A stretch of DNA of 64,000 bases, taken from Methylocaldum marinum (lineage in GTDB: Bacteria; Pseudomonadota; Gammaproteobacteria; Methylococcales; Methylococcaceae). The notes under the pieces were generated by a model. It made no database searches and had not been told where the DNA came from. It saw only the letters and a program-made list of their open reading frames with translations. The stretch lies in contig NZ_AP017928.1 in the NCBI RefSeq assembly GCF_003584645.1, forward strand, positions 4,157,501-4,221,500, read 5' to 3'. Numbering within the stretch: position 1 is the first letter of the stretch; every line of letters starts with the position of its first letter. The position numbers and the translations under genes are program-made. This document shows, in pieces, positions 35,487 to 44,073 of this stretch.

Positions 35487-36401
35487 ATGCTGTATTACCT
35501 CGAACCGAACAAAGATTACCGCAACGATAGCCTCCGCCATGGCGCCGAGTTTTCCGAGGAAGAGATTCGCGTAGACACCGCGAAGCATTACGACGACTGT
35601 TATTGGGATTACCGGACCGCGTGGTTCGATAACGAAAATCTGGCCCTGCATTACGGCTATTGGGACGCGAATACCAGGACCCACAGCCAGGCCTTGCTGA
35701 ACAAGAATCGCATACTCGCCGAAATCGCCGGCATCAAGCCGGAAGACCATGTCCTGGATGCGGGCTGCGGGATCGGCGGCAGTTCGATCTGGCTGGCGAA
35801 GCATATCGGCTGCCGCGCCACCGGCGTCACGGTCAGCGCCCAGCAGGTCGGGCACGCCAGGCGCAACGCCAAGCGCCACAGCGTTTCCGACAAGGTCGAT
35901 TTCCAGCAGGCGGATTTCTGCAAGACGCCGTTCCCGGACGAATCCTTCGACGTGGTTTGGGCGGTCGAAAGCAGCTGCTATGCGACCGACAAGCGGGATT
36001 TCTTCCGGGAAGCCTACCGTTTGCTGCGCAAGGGCGGCACGCTGATCGCCTGCGACGGTTACGCCACGAAGCGGGAATTCAACGAAGAGGAATGGCAGGC
36101 GGTCATGGACTGCCTGAACGGATGGGCCGTGCCGAACCTTTCCAGCGTCGAGGAGTTCCAGTCCGGCATGGAGGAATGCGGCTTCCGCGACGTGCACATC
36201 ACCGAGGCCACGGCCGAAACCATGCCCTCGTCCCGCAGAATGTATCGGACCGCCCTGTGGACCTATCCCATGCAGCTGACCATGCAGTGGCTGGGACTCC
36301 GCAGCAAGGCCCAGACCGCGAATTTCAAGGTGGCGCTCGCCCAGTACAAGGTGTTTCGCGACAAGATGGTCCGCTACTGTATTTTCCGCGCGAAAAAGTG
36401 A
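35487..36401 (+). CDS. class I SAM-dependent methyltransferase (sterol/tocopherol-type)
   Basis: A 304-residue methyltransferase. Motif I VLDAGCGIGGSSIWLA, then GVTVSAQQVGHARRNA, FDVVWAVESSCYATDKRDFF and LRKGGTLIACDG are typical of the branch containing sterol C24-, tocopherol- and glycine/sarcosine-methyltransferases. The N-terminus (DTAKHYDDCYWDY, LHYGYW) also matches that branch. Its substrate is unknown; a lipid or quinone is possible. It lies 113 bases after the previous methyltransferase and may share its promoter. Confidence 0.85.
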   Translation: MLYYLEPNKDYRNDSLRHGAEFSEEEIRVDTAKHYDDCYWDYRTAWFDNENLALHYGYWDANTRTHSQALLNKNRILAEIAGIKPEDHVLDAGCGIGGSSIWLAKHIGCRATGVTVSAQQVGHARRNAKRHSVSDKVDFQQADFCKTPFPDESFDVVWAVESSCYATDKRDFFREAYRLLRKGGTLIACDGYATKREFNEEEWQAVMDCLNGWAVPNLSSVEEFQSGMEECGFRDVHITEATAETMPSSRRMYRTALWTYPMQLTMQWLGLRSKAQTANFKVALAQYKVFRDKMVRYCIFRAKK

Positions 36402-36403
36402 TG

Positions 36404-36476
36404 GTAGGGCGGGTTAGGTACGCGCCCGTGACCCTCTCGTAGCTCAGTGGGTCCGGCGCGCACCGTAACCTGCCGA
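36404..36476. repeat. short palindromic element related to repeat A
   Basis: GTAGGGCGGGTTAGGTACGC at the left end and GCGCACCGTAACCTGCC at the right end are imperfect inverted repeats, as in 27076-27151. The internal TAGCTCAGTGGG resembles a tRNA D-arm but no cloverleaf can be drawn. Confidence 0.7.
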
Positions 36477-36495
36477 AGCAAACTAGGGAGTCCCT

Positions 36496-38373
36496 TCACC
36501 GCTCCAGGGAGAGCGTGATGCCGAACGATCGGGGCGGCAGGGCATAGGCGAGCCCGCCCCCGACGTAGCTCCAGGCGAAGGCGTCGGTGACGTTCTGCAC
36601 CGTGAAAAGCACCGAACTCTGCACCGAGTCGAAGCGGTGCGTCCATTGCAGCCCGAGATCCCAGCGCAGGTAGCCCGGTGCGAACACGGCGTTGTCGTCG
36701 AAGGTCGCGCGCCGGGACACGCCCTCGGCGGAGACGCTGAGGGTCCAGGGGCTTTCGGCGCCCAGCCGCTGTTCGACGTACAGCGTCGCCCGGGCCGACG
36801 GCACGCCGGGCGGCTGCTTGCCGTCGAGATCGGCCTCCCCGGTGCCGGTCACGCTCGCCTCCAGGAGCTGGGTCGTGGCGGCCACCTGGGTCCCGGTTTT
36901 CTCGGACTGCCATTGCAAGGTTGCTTCGATTCCGCGGTGGCGCTGCTCGCCGCGCCAGACCGAGACGACCTGCCGCTCGAAACGGTAGGGACGGGCGATC
37001 TCGAACAGGGCTAGCCCTGCGCGGACCTGCTCTCCGCTCCAGCGGACGCCGATCTCCGTTTCGGTCGATACGGTGGCGGGCTGGATCAGGGACGGCGTCT
37101 CGGAAGTCAGCGAGGCGAACTGGCGGCCGTAGGCTCCCCAGCTGTGGGTCGCCACGACGCTCAAGCGGTCGGTGAGGGACCGGCCGACCGACAGGACCGG
37201 CAGCCAGCGCGCCGTCTCCAACTGAGTACTGCCGTTGTCGTCCTCGAACAGCGCGTACTGCACCCCCAGCGTCCCGAACCAGGGCTCCCAGCGCAGGGTG
37301 TCGCTCACGGTCAGTCGCATCTCCTCGGAGACCAACTCCCGGGCGGCGCTCGCCGGCAGGGCATCGACCGAGGGCAGCACAGCGCCCTGGCGCCATGCAC
37401 CCACCACCTGGCCGGGCCGGACCTGGTCAGGCTCCTCCGCCCGAAGGCGGGAGAATCCGGCCCTAAGGGTGTGCGCAACCTCTCCCGTCCATCCTCGGTG
37501 GGTCACGTCGGCATGCCAGGCGTCGAACCGGTAGGCTTGATCGGGGTAGACAAAGTCGATCAGGGTGAAGGCGTTCCCGTCCGTGGGGTCCAGGTACAGA
37601 TCGTGCCAGTCGGCCCGGTAACGCACCCGCGTCACCCCGGCGCGCCACAGGGTTTCAGGCGAACTGGCATGCTCCAGGGCAACCAGGGTGGCGAGCGAAT
37701 CGAAGCGGTAGCGGGCCCAGGGCTGAGTCAGACTGGTCGTTCGATCGATGCGCTTTGGGAGGTCCTCGAATGCCGGCCAGCCGACCCCCGAGCTCCAGTC
37801 CGCACGGCGCCACTCGGCATCCACCCGCAAGCGGGTGGCCGGCGTCAGGCTCAAGTCGATATTCACCGCGAGATCACCGCTCCTGTCCTCGTTTTCCGCC
37901 GCATTGCGAAACCGTTCGAACCGGCCGGCCAGCCGTCCGGCTAGACGCTCCCCCATCCGCCACGGCGTCTCGATGCGCAGGTTCGCGCTGCCGTAGTGAT
38001 CGAACTCGGCCACCGCTCGCCGCAAGGTCTCGTGGTCGCGGCGGCTGACCAAATTGATCATGCCGCCCGGCGCGGTGTAGGCGCAGCCGAGCCCCGGTCC
38101 GCCTACCAGCGCCTCCTGCCGTTGCACCAGCAGGTTGGCGCTGTCCTCGAACCGCGCCCAGGGATAGCCGTCGCGCAGCAACTGGAACGCGCCGTTCACC
38201 CCGTACCCGCGGATCTGATCCGGATCGTGATCGACGAACCCGTAGCAGTCCGAGCTGAGCTGCTGCCGCAATTGCTGGGCGAGACCGGTGTCGTAGGTGT
38301 GGATGTCCTCGCCCATGGCCCGGCCGGTCCAGACCGGGCCGCTCGTGACCAGGACGAAGCACGCGGTGCGCAC
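36496..38373 (-). CDS. TonB-dependent receptor-like protein with shortened plug
   Basis: A 625-residue outer-membrane receptor starting at a GTG 22 bases after the PepSY gene. IRGYGVNGAFQLLRDGYPW and GGPGLGCAYTAPGGMINLVSRR mark the plug, and the rest is a 22-strand-type barrel ending SFGITLSLER with a C-terminal aromatic/Arg ending. Compared with the two neighbouring receptors it lacks an STN domain and any recognisable TonB box: only about 50 residues precede the IRGYG motif. It is the fifth gene of cassette 1. It may be energised atypically, or work with the other receptor; or the N-terminus may be lost. Confidence 0.75.
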   Translation of the reverse strand: MRTACFVLVTSGPVWTGRAMGEDIHTYDTGLAQQLRQQLSSDCYGFVDHDPDQIRGYGVNGAFQLLRDGYPWARFEDSANLLVQRQEALVGGPGLGCAYTAPGGMINLVSRRDHETLRRAVAEFDHYGSANLRIETPWRMGERLAGRLAGRFERFRNAAENEDRSGDLAVNIDLSLTPATRLRVDAEWRRADWSSGVGWPAFEDLPKRIDRTTSLTQPWARYRFDSLATLVALEHASSPETLWRAGVTRVRYRADWHDLYLDPTDGNAFTLIDFVYPDQAYRFDAWHADVTHRGWTGEVAHTLRAGFSRLRAEEPDQVRPGQVVGAWRQGAVLPSVDALPASAARELVSEEMRLTVSDTLRWEPWFGTLGVQYALFEDDNGSTQLETARWLPVLSVGRSLTDRLSVVATHSWGAYGRQFASLTSETPSLIQPATVSTETEIGVRWSGEQVRAGLALFEIARPYRFERQVVSVWRGEQRHRGIEATLQWQSEKTGTQVAATTQLLEASVTGTGEADLDGKQPPGVPSARATLYVEQRLGAESPWTLSVSAEGVSRRATFDDNAVFAPGYLRWDLGLQWTHRFDSVQSSVLFTVQNVTDAFAWSYVGGGLAYALPPRSFGITLSLER

Positions 38374-38395
38374 CAGAATGGCGTGATCGAATAGG

Positions 38396-39640
38396 CTAAG
38401 CAGTCGTCCCGTCTCCCGAACGGCGGCCGTGGGCGCGCCGCGCCGCGCGTTTTCGCCACCAGATGACCGCGCCGGTCACCGAGAGCATCGCCACCGCGAG
38501 GCCCATGCCGCAGACGAACAGCTTCATGGGCATGCCGAATACGGCGGCCATGTGGAGGCTCATGAGCCAGGTGCCGATCGTGTCGCCGCCGGCTTCGCCG
38601 GTGGGGAGGTAGGCCGCGCGGCGCTCGCCGGTGTTGGCGTCGAACGCGACCCAGGTAGCGCCCCAGTGGTGCTGAATATCGCGATCGCTGCTCACGTAAT
38701 AGAAATACAGCGCCTTTTCCGGGTCATAGGACAACTCTTGCTCTTCCATCACCCGAAACCCCTTCGTCCTCGCCTCGACCGCCATCAGCTCGCGACCGAT
38801 CTCCCTGGCATTGGCCCAGGACACACCCGGCTCGAATTGCCTTCTCGGTAATTCGGGCAGCTGGTCTTCACCGTACTGAAGAGTGAAAACAGCGCTCATG
38901 ACCGGCCGATAGACTTCGGGCAGGTTGAACCCCACGGCGGACCAGGCCGACACCAACAACATGACACAGGGCCACAGACCGCTGGCCCGGTGCAGGTCGA
39001 AGTTCAGCTTGTAGGCGCCGCCTTGCCAGCGCACTTTCCAGGCCGGCCACCAACGGGCCAGCCATGGCTTCCTTTCCCTGTCCTCTGCCGGGCGCATGCG
39101 CCGCCGCAGCGGCAACGTGAGATAAACCCCCGCGAAGCAATCGGCCGTCCACAGCAGAGCGACGGCGCCCATGAGATAGATGCCCGCCGTGCCCAGCGCC
39201 AGCGAATAATGCAGCCGGTAGACGAAGGGCATCAGATTCTTCAGTCCCTGGGTGATGTCGCCCCACCGGCGCGCGCCCAGCACTTCGCCAGTATACGGAT
39301 CGACGAAAACCTGGTTGTCGGGAAGCTCGGCGGGTTCGCCGGTCGCCGGAACGGTCGGTCCCTCCATAAAGAATGCGATGGCGCGGTCGGGTTCGACTTT
39401 GAGCGGCACATTGATAACTCGGGCATTCGGGTAGCGCTCGACGACCCGTTCGCGCAGCGCCAGCGGATCAATGGGTCGAGCGTCAGGCGCGGGTGGCGTG
39501 ACGAAGAACAAGTGTGGACTGATCGCCGCCTCCAGTTCGTCGTTCCAGGCCAGCAGGCTGCCGGTCAGCCCGGCGACGAGCAGGAAGCCCGCCATCGTCA
39601 ACCCGATGTAGCGGTGTATCAGAACTATCGTATGCCGCAT
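38396..39640 (-). CDS. PepSY-associated transmembrane (PiuB-like) protein
   Basis: A 414-residue inner-membrane protein starting MRHTIVLIHRYIGLTMAGFL, the usual N-terminus of the PepSY_TM family; further helices lie near 145-170, 200-240 and 355-385; periplasmic PepSY-like segments are between helices 1 and 2 (residues ~35-140) and after 240. Conserved His in HRYIGL, HYSLALG, DLHRASG and SLHMAAVFG could bind heme or iron, as in the ferric-siderophore reductase-like members. A GTG at 39778 overlaps the receptor stop by four bases and would add 46 residues. Probably reduces or releases iron from the siderophore. Confidence 0.85.
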   Translation of the reverse strand: MRHTIVLIHRYIGLTMAGFLLVAGLTGSLLAWNDELEAAISPHLFFVTPPAPDARPIDPLALRERVVERYPNARVINVPLKVEPDRAIAFFMEGPTVPATGEPAELPDNQVFVDPYTGEVLGARRWGDITQGLKNLMPFVYRLHYSLALGTAGIYLMGAVALLWTADCFAGVYLTLPLRRRMRPAEDRERKPWLARWWPAWKVRWQGGAYKLNFDLHRASGLWPCVMLLVSAWSAVGFNLPEVYRPVMSAVFTLQYGEDQLPELPRRQFEPGVSWANAREIGRELMAVEARTKGFRVMEEQELSYDPEKALYFYYVSSDRDIQHHWGATWVAFDANTGERRAAYLPTGEAGGDTIGTWLMSLHMAAVFGMPMKLFVCGMGLAVAMLSVTGAVIWWRKRAARRAHGRRSGDGTTA

Positions 39641-39774
39641 GGCGTCACTCGCGACTTCCGGACGTTTCCGGTGAAAAAACGGAATCGGCCCTCGCTCGTT
39701 CCCGAACTCAGACTCGGAAATGAGCCGAAGCGGACTCGATATATCGGCATGGCCGGCCTCCGGCGTACGGTCGG

Positions 39775-42294
39775 TCACCAGTTGTAGCGCAGGCTTGCCA
39801 GCACCGTTCGGCGATTGCCGTAGTAGCAGAGCCCGAAACCGCAGTCGGCGAGGTATTCCCGGTCGAACGCATTGGTCAGGTTGACCGCGAGGCGCGCGCC
39901 TTTGAGCGACTCGTGGAGCTTGCCCAGATCGTAGTGCACCGCCGCGTCGATCAAGGTGTAGGAAGACGTCTTGAGGCTGTTGTTCAAGTCCCCGTAGCTC
40001 GAACCCACGTAGCGTACCCCGCCTCCCAGCCCGAAGCCCGCCAAGGTGCCGCCCTGGAAGGTGTAATCCAGCCAGGCCGATCCCTGGCTCCGGGGCGTGA
40101 GGGGCAAATCCTTGCCCAGTTGATCGGGCTCGTTGGTGCGAGTCGTTTCCGAATCGATAAAAGCGTAGCCGGCGGTCAGGTCGAGCCCTTCCGTCAGGGT
40201 CGCCTTGCCTTCCAGTTCGAAGCCCCGCGACCGCGCCTCGCCGGTCTGGATCTGGAAGCCGATGTGGGCCGGGTCCGGGTCCGGAGTCAGCACGTTCTGC
40301 TGGGTCAGATGGAAGGCCGCCAGAGAGATGAAGGCGTTGATGCCCGGCGGCTGGTATTTGATGCCCACTTCATACTGCTGGCCCGTGGTCGGCTTGAACG
40401 GGGTTCCGGCAAAATTGGTGCCGGCCGCCGGTTCGAAGGATTCGGAATAGCTGAAGTACGGCGCGAAGCCGCTGTCGAACAAATAAGTGAGGCCCGTCCG
40501 ATAGGTGAAGGCTTCATCGTCCTGCCGGGTCTTGGTCCTGGTGCCGAAGAACCGATCGTCCTCCAGGGTATCGGTCATCGCCCAGTCGTTGCGTACCCCG
40601 ATGGTCGCAATCCAGCCGCCGTACTTGATCTGGTCCTGGCCGTACAAGCCCACCTGGTCCTGATCCTGGAACAGGAAAAGGTCCGGGGTCGGCTTGACGA
40701 CCGGTGAGCCGTATACAGGATTGTAGATGTCGAGGTTGTCGACCGAGGTGAAGCCGATGGCCCGTTTTCCCGAGAGGCTGCGGTAATCGACGCCCATCAG
40801 CGCGGTGTGACGCAGGGGGCCGGTCTCGAAGCTTCCCTGCAGTTGGGTGTCCAGGGTAAAAGTTCCGGCCCGGTCGCGCCACAGGCCGGCGCCGCGTTCG
40901 ATGGTGCGGTAGTCCAGCGGATTCCCATCGTCGCCGAGCAGGTATCCTAGGGTATAGACGGTCGGATGGTCCGACTCCACGCGGGCGTAGCGCAGATTCT
41001 GCCGGAACGTCCACAGTTCGTTGACGTGGTGCTCGAAGGCGTAGCCGACGCCGTATTGTTCGCGGCGGTAGTGATCGTATCCGGGTTCGCCTATGTTGCG
41101 GTTGATCGGGATCTTGCCGTTGGGGTTCGGCAGCCGCGAACCTTCCGGCGGCAGCCACTGGATCGTGTTGCCTTCCACTTCGTCCTTCTGGTAATGGCTC
41201 AGGAAGGTGAGGCTGGTGTTCTCGTCGGGCCGCCAGGTAAAGCTCGGCGCCGCGAAATAGCGGTTATCCTGGCTGAAATCCACCTGGGTCTCGCTGCCTC
41301 GCGCAAGACCCACGAACCTGTAGAGGAAGCGGCCTTCCGAGTCGATGGGCCCGGACAAGTCCAGACCGCCCTGCACACGGTCGAAACTGCCGCCCAGCAC
41401 CTGGATTTCATGAAACGGAACGTCCAGCGGCCGCTTGCTCACCATGTTGACCAGACCGCCCGGCGGATTCTGCCCGTAAAGCACGGAGGCCGGGCCTTTC
41501 AACACCTCGATCCGTTCCAGGCCGTAGGGCTCGATGCGCAGTTGCGCATAACCCGACGCGAGCAGGCGCGTGCCGTCCAGATATTGGGGCGAATCGAAAC
41601 CCCGGATGTTGAAGTAATCGTCGCGGGTGACGGGGCCGTACATCTCAGTGAGCAGGCCGGGTGTATAGGACAGCGCCTGGCTGATGTTTTGAACAGCGCG
41701 CGCGGCAATCTCGTCACGGGTGACGACGTTTACGGTCTGCGGGGTTTCGATCAGCGGGGTATCGGTCTTGGAACCGGTGGCGCTGCGTTTTGCGACATAG
41801 CCTTTCGCCGGTCCCCAGGCGCTTTCCCGTTCGGCGGTCCCCTCTACCGTGATCGTCGGCAGAGCCGTTTCCGCCGCGCCCGGTTCCGGCTTCGGCGCCG
41901 CGGACGGAAGTGGCCGCAGCGAATACGTCCCGTTGGCCGCCCGCACGGCTTCCAGCCGGTGCGGCGCCAAGAGAATCGCCACGCCGTCCTGCGTGGTGTA
42001 GTCGCCCCGCAGGACGGCGGCGCGCTTGCCCGCAACCAGTGCGGGGTCGAAGGCAAGCGTGATGCCGGCCTGGCGCGCGAACCGGTTGAGCGCGTCTTCC
42101 AGGGTTCCGGCAGGCACGCTGTAGGTTTTGCGGGCAGACTCCGCACCCTGCGCCCATGCGGCCTTCTGAACAGGCACTGCGCTCAGCAGGGTGACCACGA
42201 GCACGGCCGGCAGGACAAGCGCCGAACGTGCGTGGGCGGCGGGCGGTTCCGACGGTGCCGGAGGGGTGGAACGGCAAGAAAGGGTACGGCGCAT
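39775..42294 (-). CDS. TonB-dependent siderophore receptor with STN signalling domain (cassette 1)
   Basis: An 839-residue receptor/transducer. After a long signal peptide (ending AAWAQ) an STN domain (about 57-130: TYSVPAGTLEDALNRFARQAG...) interacts with FecR; the TonB-box region and plug follow (LPTITVEG, DTPLIETPQTVNVV, YFNIRGFDS, EVLKGPASVLYGQNPPGGLVNMVSKRP), then a 22-strand barrel ending ASLRYNW. GAGGA precedes the ATG at 42294 by about eight bases. Such receptors bind a ferric siderophore and signal through FecR to the ECF sigma factor encoded just upstream. Confidence 0.93.
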   Translation of the reverse strand: MRRTLSCRSTPPAPSEPPAAHARSALVLPAVLVVTLLSAVPVQKAAWAQGAESARKTYSVPAGTLEDALNRFARQAGITLAFDPALVAGKRAAVLRGDYTTQDGVAILLAPHRLEAVRAANGTYSLRPLPSAAPKPEPGAAETALPTITVEGTAERESAWGPAKGYVAKRSATGSKTDTPLIETPQTVNVVTRDEIAARAVQNISQALSYTPGLLTEMYGPVTRDDYFNIRGFDSPQYLDGTRLLASGYAQLRIEPYGLERIEVLKGPASVLYGQNPPGGLVNMVSKRPLDVPFHEIQVLGGSFDRVQGGLDLSGPIDSEGRFLYRFVGLARGSETQVDFSQDNRYFAAPSFTWRPDENTSLTFLSHYQKDEVEGNTIQWLPPEGSRLPNPNGKIPINRNIGEPGYDHYRREQYGVGYAFEHHVNELWTFRQNLRYARVESDHPTVYTLGYLLGDDGNPLDYRTIERGAGLWRDRAGTFTLDTQLQGSFETGPLRHTALMGVDYRSLSGKRAIGFTSVDNLDIYNPVYGSPVVKPTPDLFLFQDQDQVGLYGQDQIKYGGWIATIGVRNDWAMTDTLEDDRFFGTRTKTRQDDEAFTYRTGLTYLFDSGFAPYFSYSESFEPAAGTNFAGTPFKPTTGQQYEVGIKYQPPGINAFISLAAFHLTQQNVLTPDPDPAHIGFQIQTGEARSRGFELEGKATLTEGLDLTAGYAFIDSETTRTNEPDQLGKDLPLTPRSQGSAWLDYTFQGGTLAGFGLGGGVRYVGSSYGDLNNSLKTSSYTLIDAAVHYDLGKLHESLKGARLAVNLTNAFDREYLADCGFGLCYYGNRRTVLASLRYNW

Positions 42295-42383
42295 GATGAT
42301 GGATCCTCTTCGGTTTTCAGGTTTCAGTACCTGGTTGCCGAACGAGCCCAGCAAAACCCGTAATCGTTCTTGAAATTTTTTCG

Positions 42384-43403
42384 TCAGGACTGGATCACCC
42401 TTACCCAATAGCGCGTGCGGCGCTCGATTCTCACCGGGAGCGAGCGGGTTAGCGCATCCAAGGCATGGTCCGTGTCGTCGAGCTGGAACACGCCGGAAAC
42501 ACGCAGATCGGCCACCCCGGGGTCGCAACGCAGCCAGCCGTCACGGTAGTGCGAAAGTTCCGCCAGAAAGTCTTCCAGCCGCATCTGCTTCGCGACCAGT
42601 GCACCGTCGATCCAACCGATGGCGTCGAAGCGGCTTTCGGTCACCGGCATCGGGCCGGCACCGCCGACCACGAACTCCTGGCCCGATTCGGCGATGACGC
42701 GTGATCCGGCGGCTTTGGCAGGCAGGGCGACGGCGCCCTCTTCCACCCGCAGACGGGTCTGGCTTTCTTCCTGCCGGACGAGAAAGCGGGTGCCGATGGC
42801 CTCGAAGCGGCCTTGCGCGGTCTCGACCAGGAAGGGACGGCGGCCGGTGGACGACGACACGTCCTTGCCAGTGCTGATGAAGATTTCGCCCTGCCTCAGG
42901 ATGATTAGCCGAAGGTCGGGCGCAAATTTCACGTCTACCGCCGTGGCGGTGTTGAGCATGAGTTGCGTGCCATCGGCCAAGTCGACGGCACGACGCTCGC
43001 CGGTGGCGGTGACATAGTCGGCACCTAATCCCGCCGTCCAGTGACGCCAAGGCGACTGCCCGGCCACGAACTGACTCACCGCAACGCCGGTAGCGCAGAC
43101 GCCCAACAGCTTGAGTGCCTTGCGGCGACGCTTATCGATGCCGCGATGCCGCTGCGCGGTTTCCAATGTCTTGAAAGCGTGCTCCCGAAACACCGGCGAC
43201 ACCGTGCGAAATTCTTGCTCGACGGCCTGCAATGCCTGCCAGGTGCGCTCATGGATCGGGTCGGCGGCGCGCCAAGCTTCACAGGCGGACCGCATGGCCG
43301 TATCCGCCGTGCCGGACTGGAGCGTCACGAGCCAGGCAATGGCCTGATCGAGGACGTGCGGGGGAATGTCGTTGCGATCGTGGCTGGAGACCGATGCATT
43401 CAC
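42384..43403 (-). CDS. fecR: FecR-family anti-sigma regulator (cassette 1)
   Basis: A 339-residue FecR protein. The cytoplasmic N-terminus carries a DUF4880-like ECF-binding region (VLDQAIAWLVTLQSG ... AACEAWRAADPIHERTW); a hydrophobic helix lies near 96-114 (LKLLGVCATGVAVSQFVAG); the periplasmic FecR domain follows (TATGERRAVDLADGTQLMLN). FecR relays the receptor's STN signal to the sigma factor. It starts 25 bases after the sigma gene. A paralogue is at 47990-48970. Confidence 0.92.
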   Translation of the reverse strand: MNASVSSHDRNDIPPHVLDQAIAWLVTLQSGTADTAMRSACEAWRAADPIHERTWQALQAVEQEFRTVSPVFREHAFKTLETAQRHRGIDKRRRKALKLLGVCATGVAVSQFVAGQSPWRHWTAGLGADYVTATGERRAVDLADGTQLMLNTATAVDVKFAPDLRLIILRQGEIFISTGKDVSSSTGRRPFLVETAQGRFEAIGTRFLVRQEESQTRLRVEEGAVALPAKAAGSRVIAESGQEFVVGGAGPMPVTESRFDAIGWIDGALVAKQMRLEDFLAELSHYRDGWLRCDPGVADLRVSGVFQLDDTDHALDALTRSLPVRIERRTRYWVRVIQS

Positions 43404-43428
43404 GCTGTTTACTCTAGGAACTGCCCTG

Positions 43429-43941
43429 TCAAAGGGAATAGCGGTTTAAATAGCAGTGGCGCACGGCCGCCGCCATGTACTTTTCGACCGAACTCAAGGA
43501 CACGCCCAGGCGCTTGGCGATCTCGGGATAACTCAGGCCCTCCAGGCGGGACAGCAGGAACGCCGTGCGCGCCTTGGGAGCAAGGCCGTTCAGCAGGGCA
43601 TCGATGCGGATCAAGGTTTCGAGCAGCAGCAGCCGGGTTTCGGGCGAAGGCGTGTCCGGCTCCGGCAGGCGGATGATCGCTTCGCGGTAAGCGCGCTCCA
43701 GTTCCTGTCGGCGCACGTGGTCCACCACTAATCCATGGGCGATGGTAGTGAGATAAGCGCGCGGCTCGCGGATGGTGTCGAACTCCCGCTTGAGCATCAC
43801 CCGGACAAAGGTGTCCTGAGCCAGATCGGCGGCGTGGTGCGGGCAGCCGAGCCTTTTCCTGAGCCAGCCCAGCAGCCAGCCATGGTGACTCACGTAAAGA
43901 AAACTCAGGAAATCGGTTCTGGACAGTTCGCTTACCCACAC
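43429..43941 (-). CDS. fecI: FecI-like ECF sigma factor (cassette 1)
   Basis: A 170-residue ECF sigma factor (sigma2 SHHGWLLGWLRKRLGCPHHAADLAQDTFVRV, sigma4 LEGLSYPEIAKRLGVSLSSV). I place the start at a GTG (43941), because the paralogue at 48981-49487 starts at the aligned ATG with the same GGGTGGGGT leader; the ATG at 43968 lies inside the leader. It directs RNA polymerase to iron-uptake genes when the receptor is loaded. The Fur-like box lies 53-71 bases upstream. Confidence 0.92.
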   Translation of the reverse strand: MWVSELSRTDFLSFLYVSHHGWLLGWLRKRLGCPHHAADLAQDTFVRVMLKREFDTIREPRAYLTTIAHGLVVDHVRRQELERAYREAIIRLPEPDTPSPETRLLLLETLIRIDALLNGLAPKARTAFLLSRLEGLSYPEIAKRLGVSLSSVEKYMAAAVRHCYLNRYSL

Positions 43942-43993
43942 ACCCCACCCCTCGCCATGCAATGGCATCAGACACCACGGCCTTATTTTTGTA

Positions 43994-44012
43994 AATGAGA
44001 ATCGTTATTATC
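43994..44012. promoter_or_regulatory. Fur-like box of cassette 1
   Basis: AATGAGAATCGTTATTATC, a degenerate Fur box (7-1-7 form TGAGAAT-C-GTTATTA). Twenty-two bases (43993-44014) are identical to the box at 49536-49557 before the paralogous cassette. It implies iron repression of the sigma-FecR-receptor operon. Confidence 0.8.
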
Positions 44013-44073
44013 TTTTTTGGGGGGTAGCTCGTCAACTTCCGACGCCTCGGGTGTCTTCGGATTGTTGTACTTT

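Noticed and set aside
36427..36470. tRNA-like TAGCTCAGTGGG motif
   Set aside because: No acceptor stem, anticodon arm or TTCGANNC loop can be placed; it is part of the palindromic repeat.
40966..42363. 465-codon plus-strand frame opposite the receptor of cassette 1
   Set aside because: Same antisense shadow effect; no domain is recognisable.
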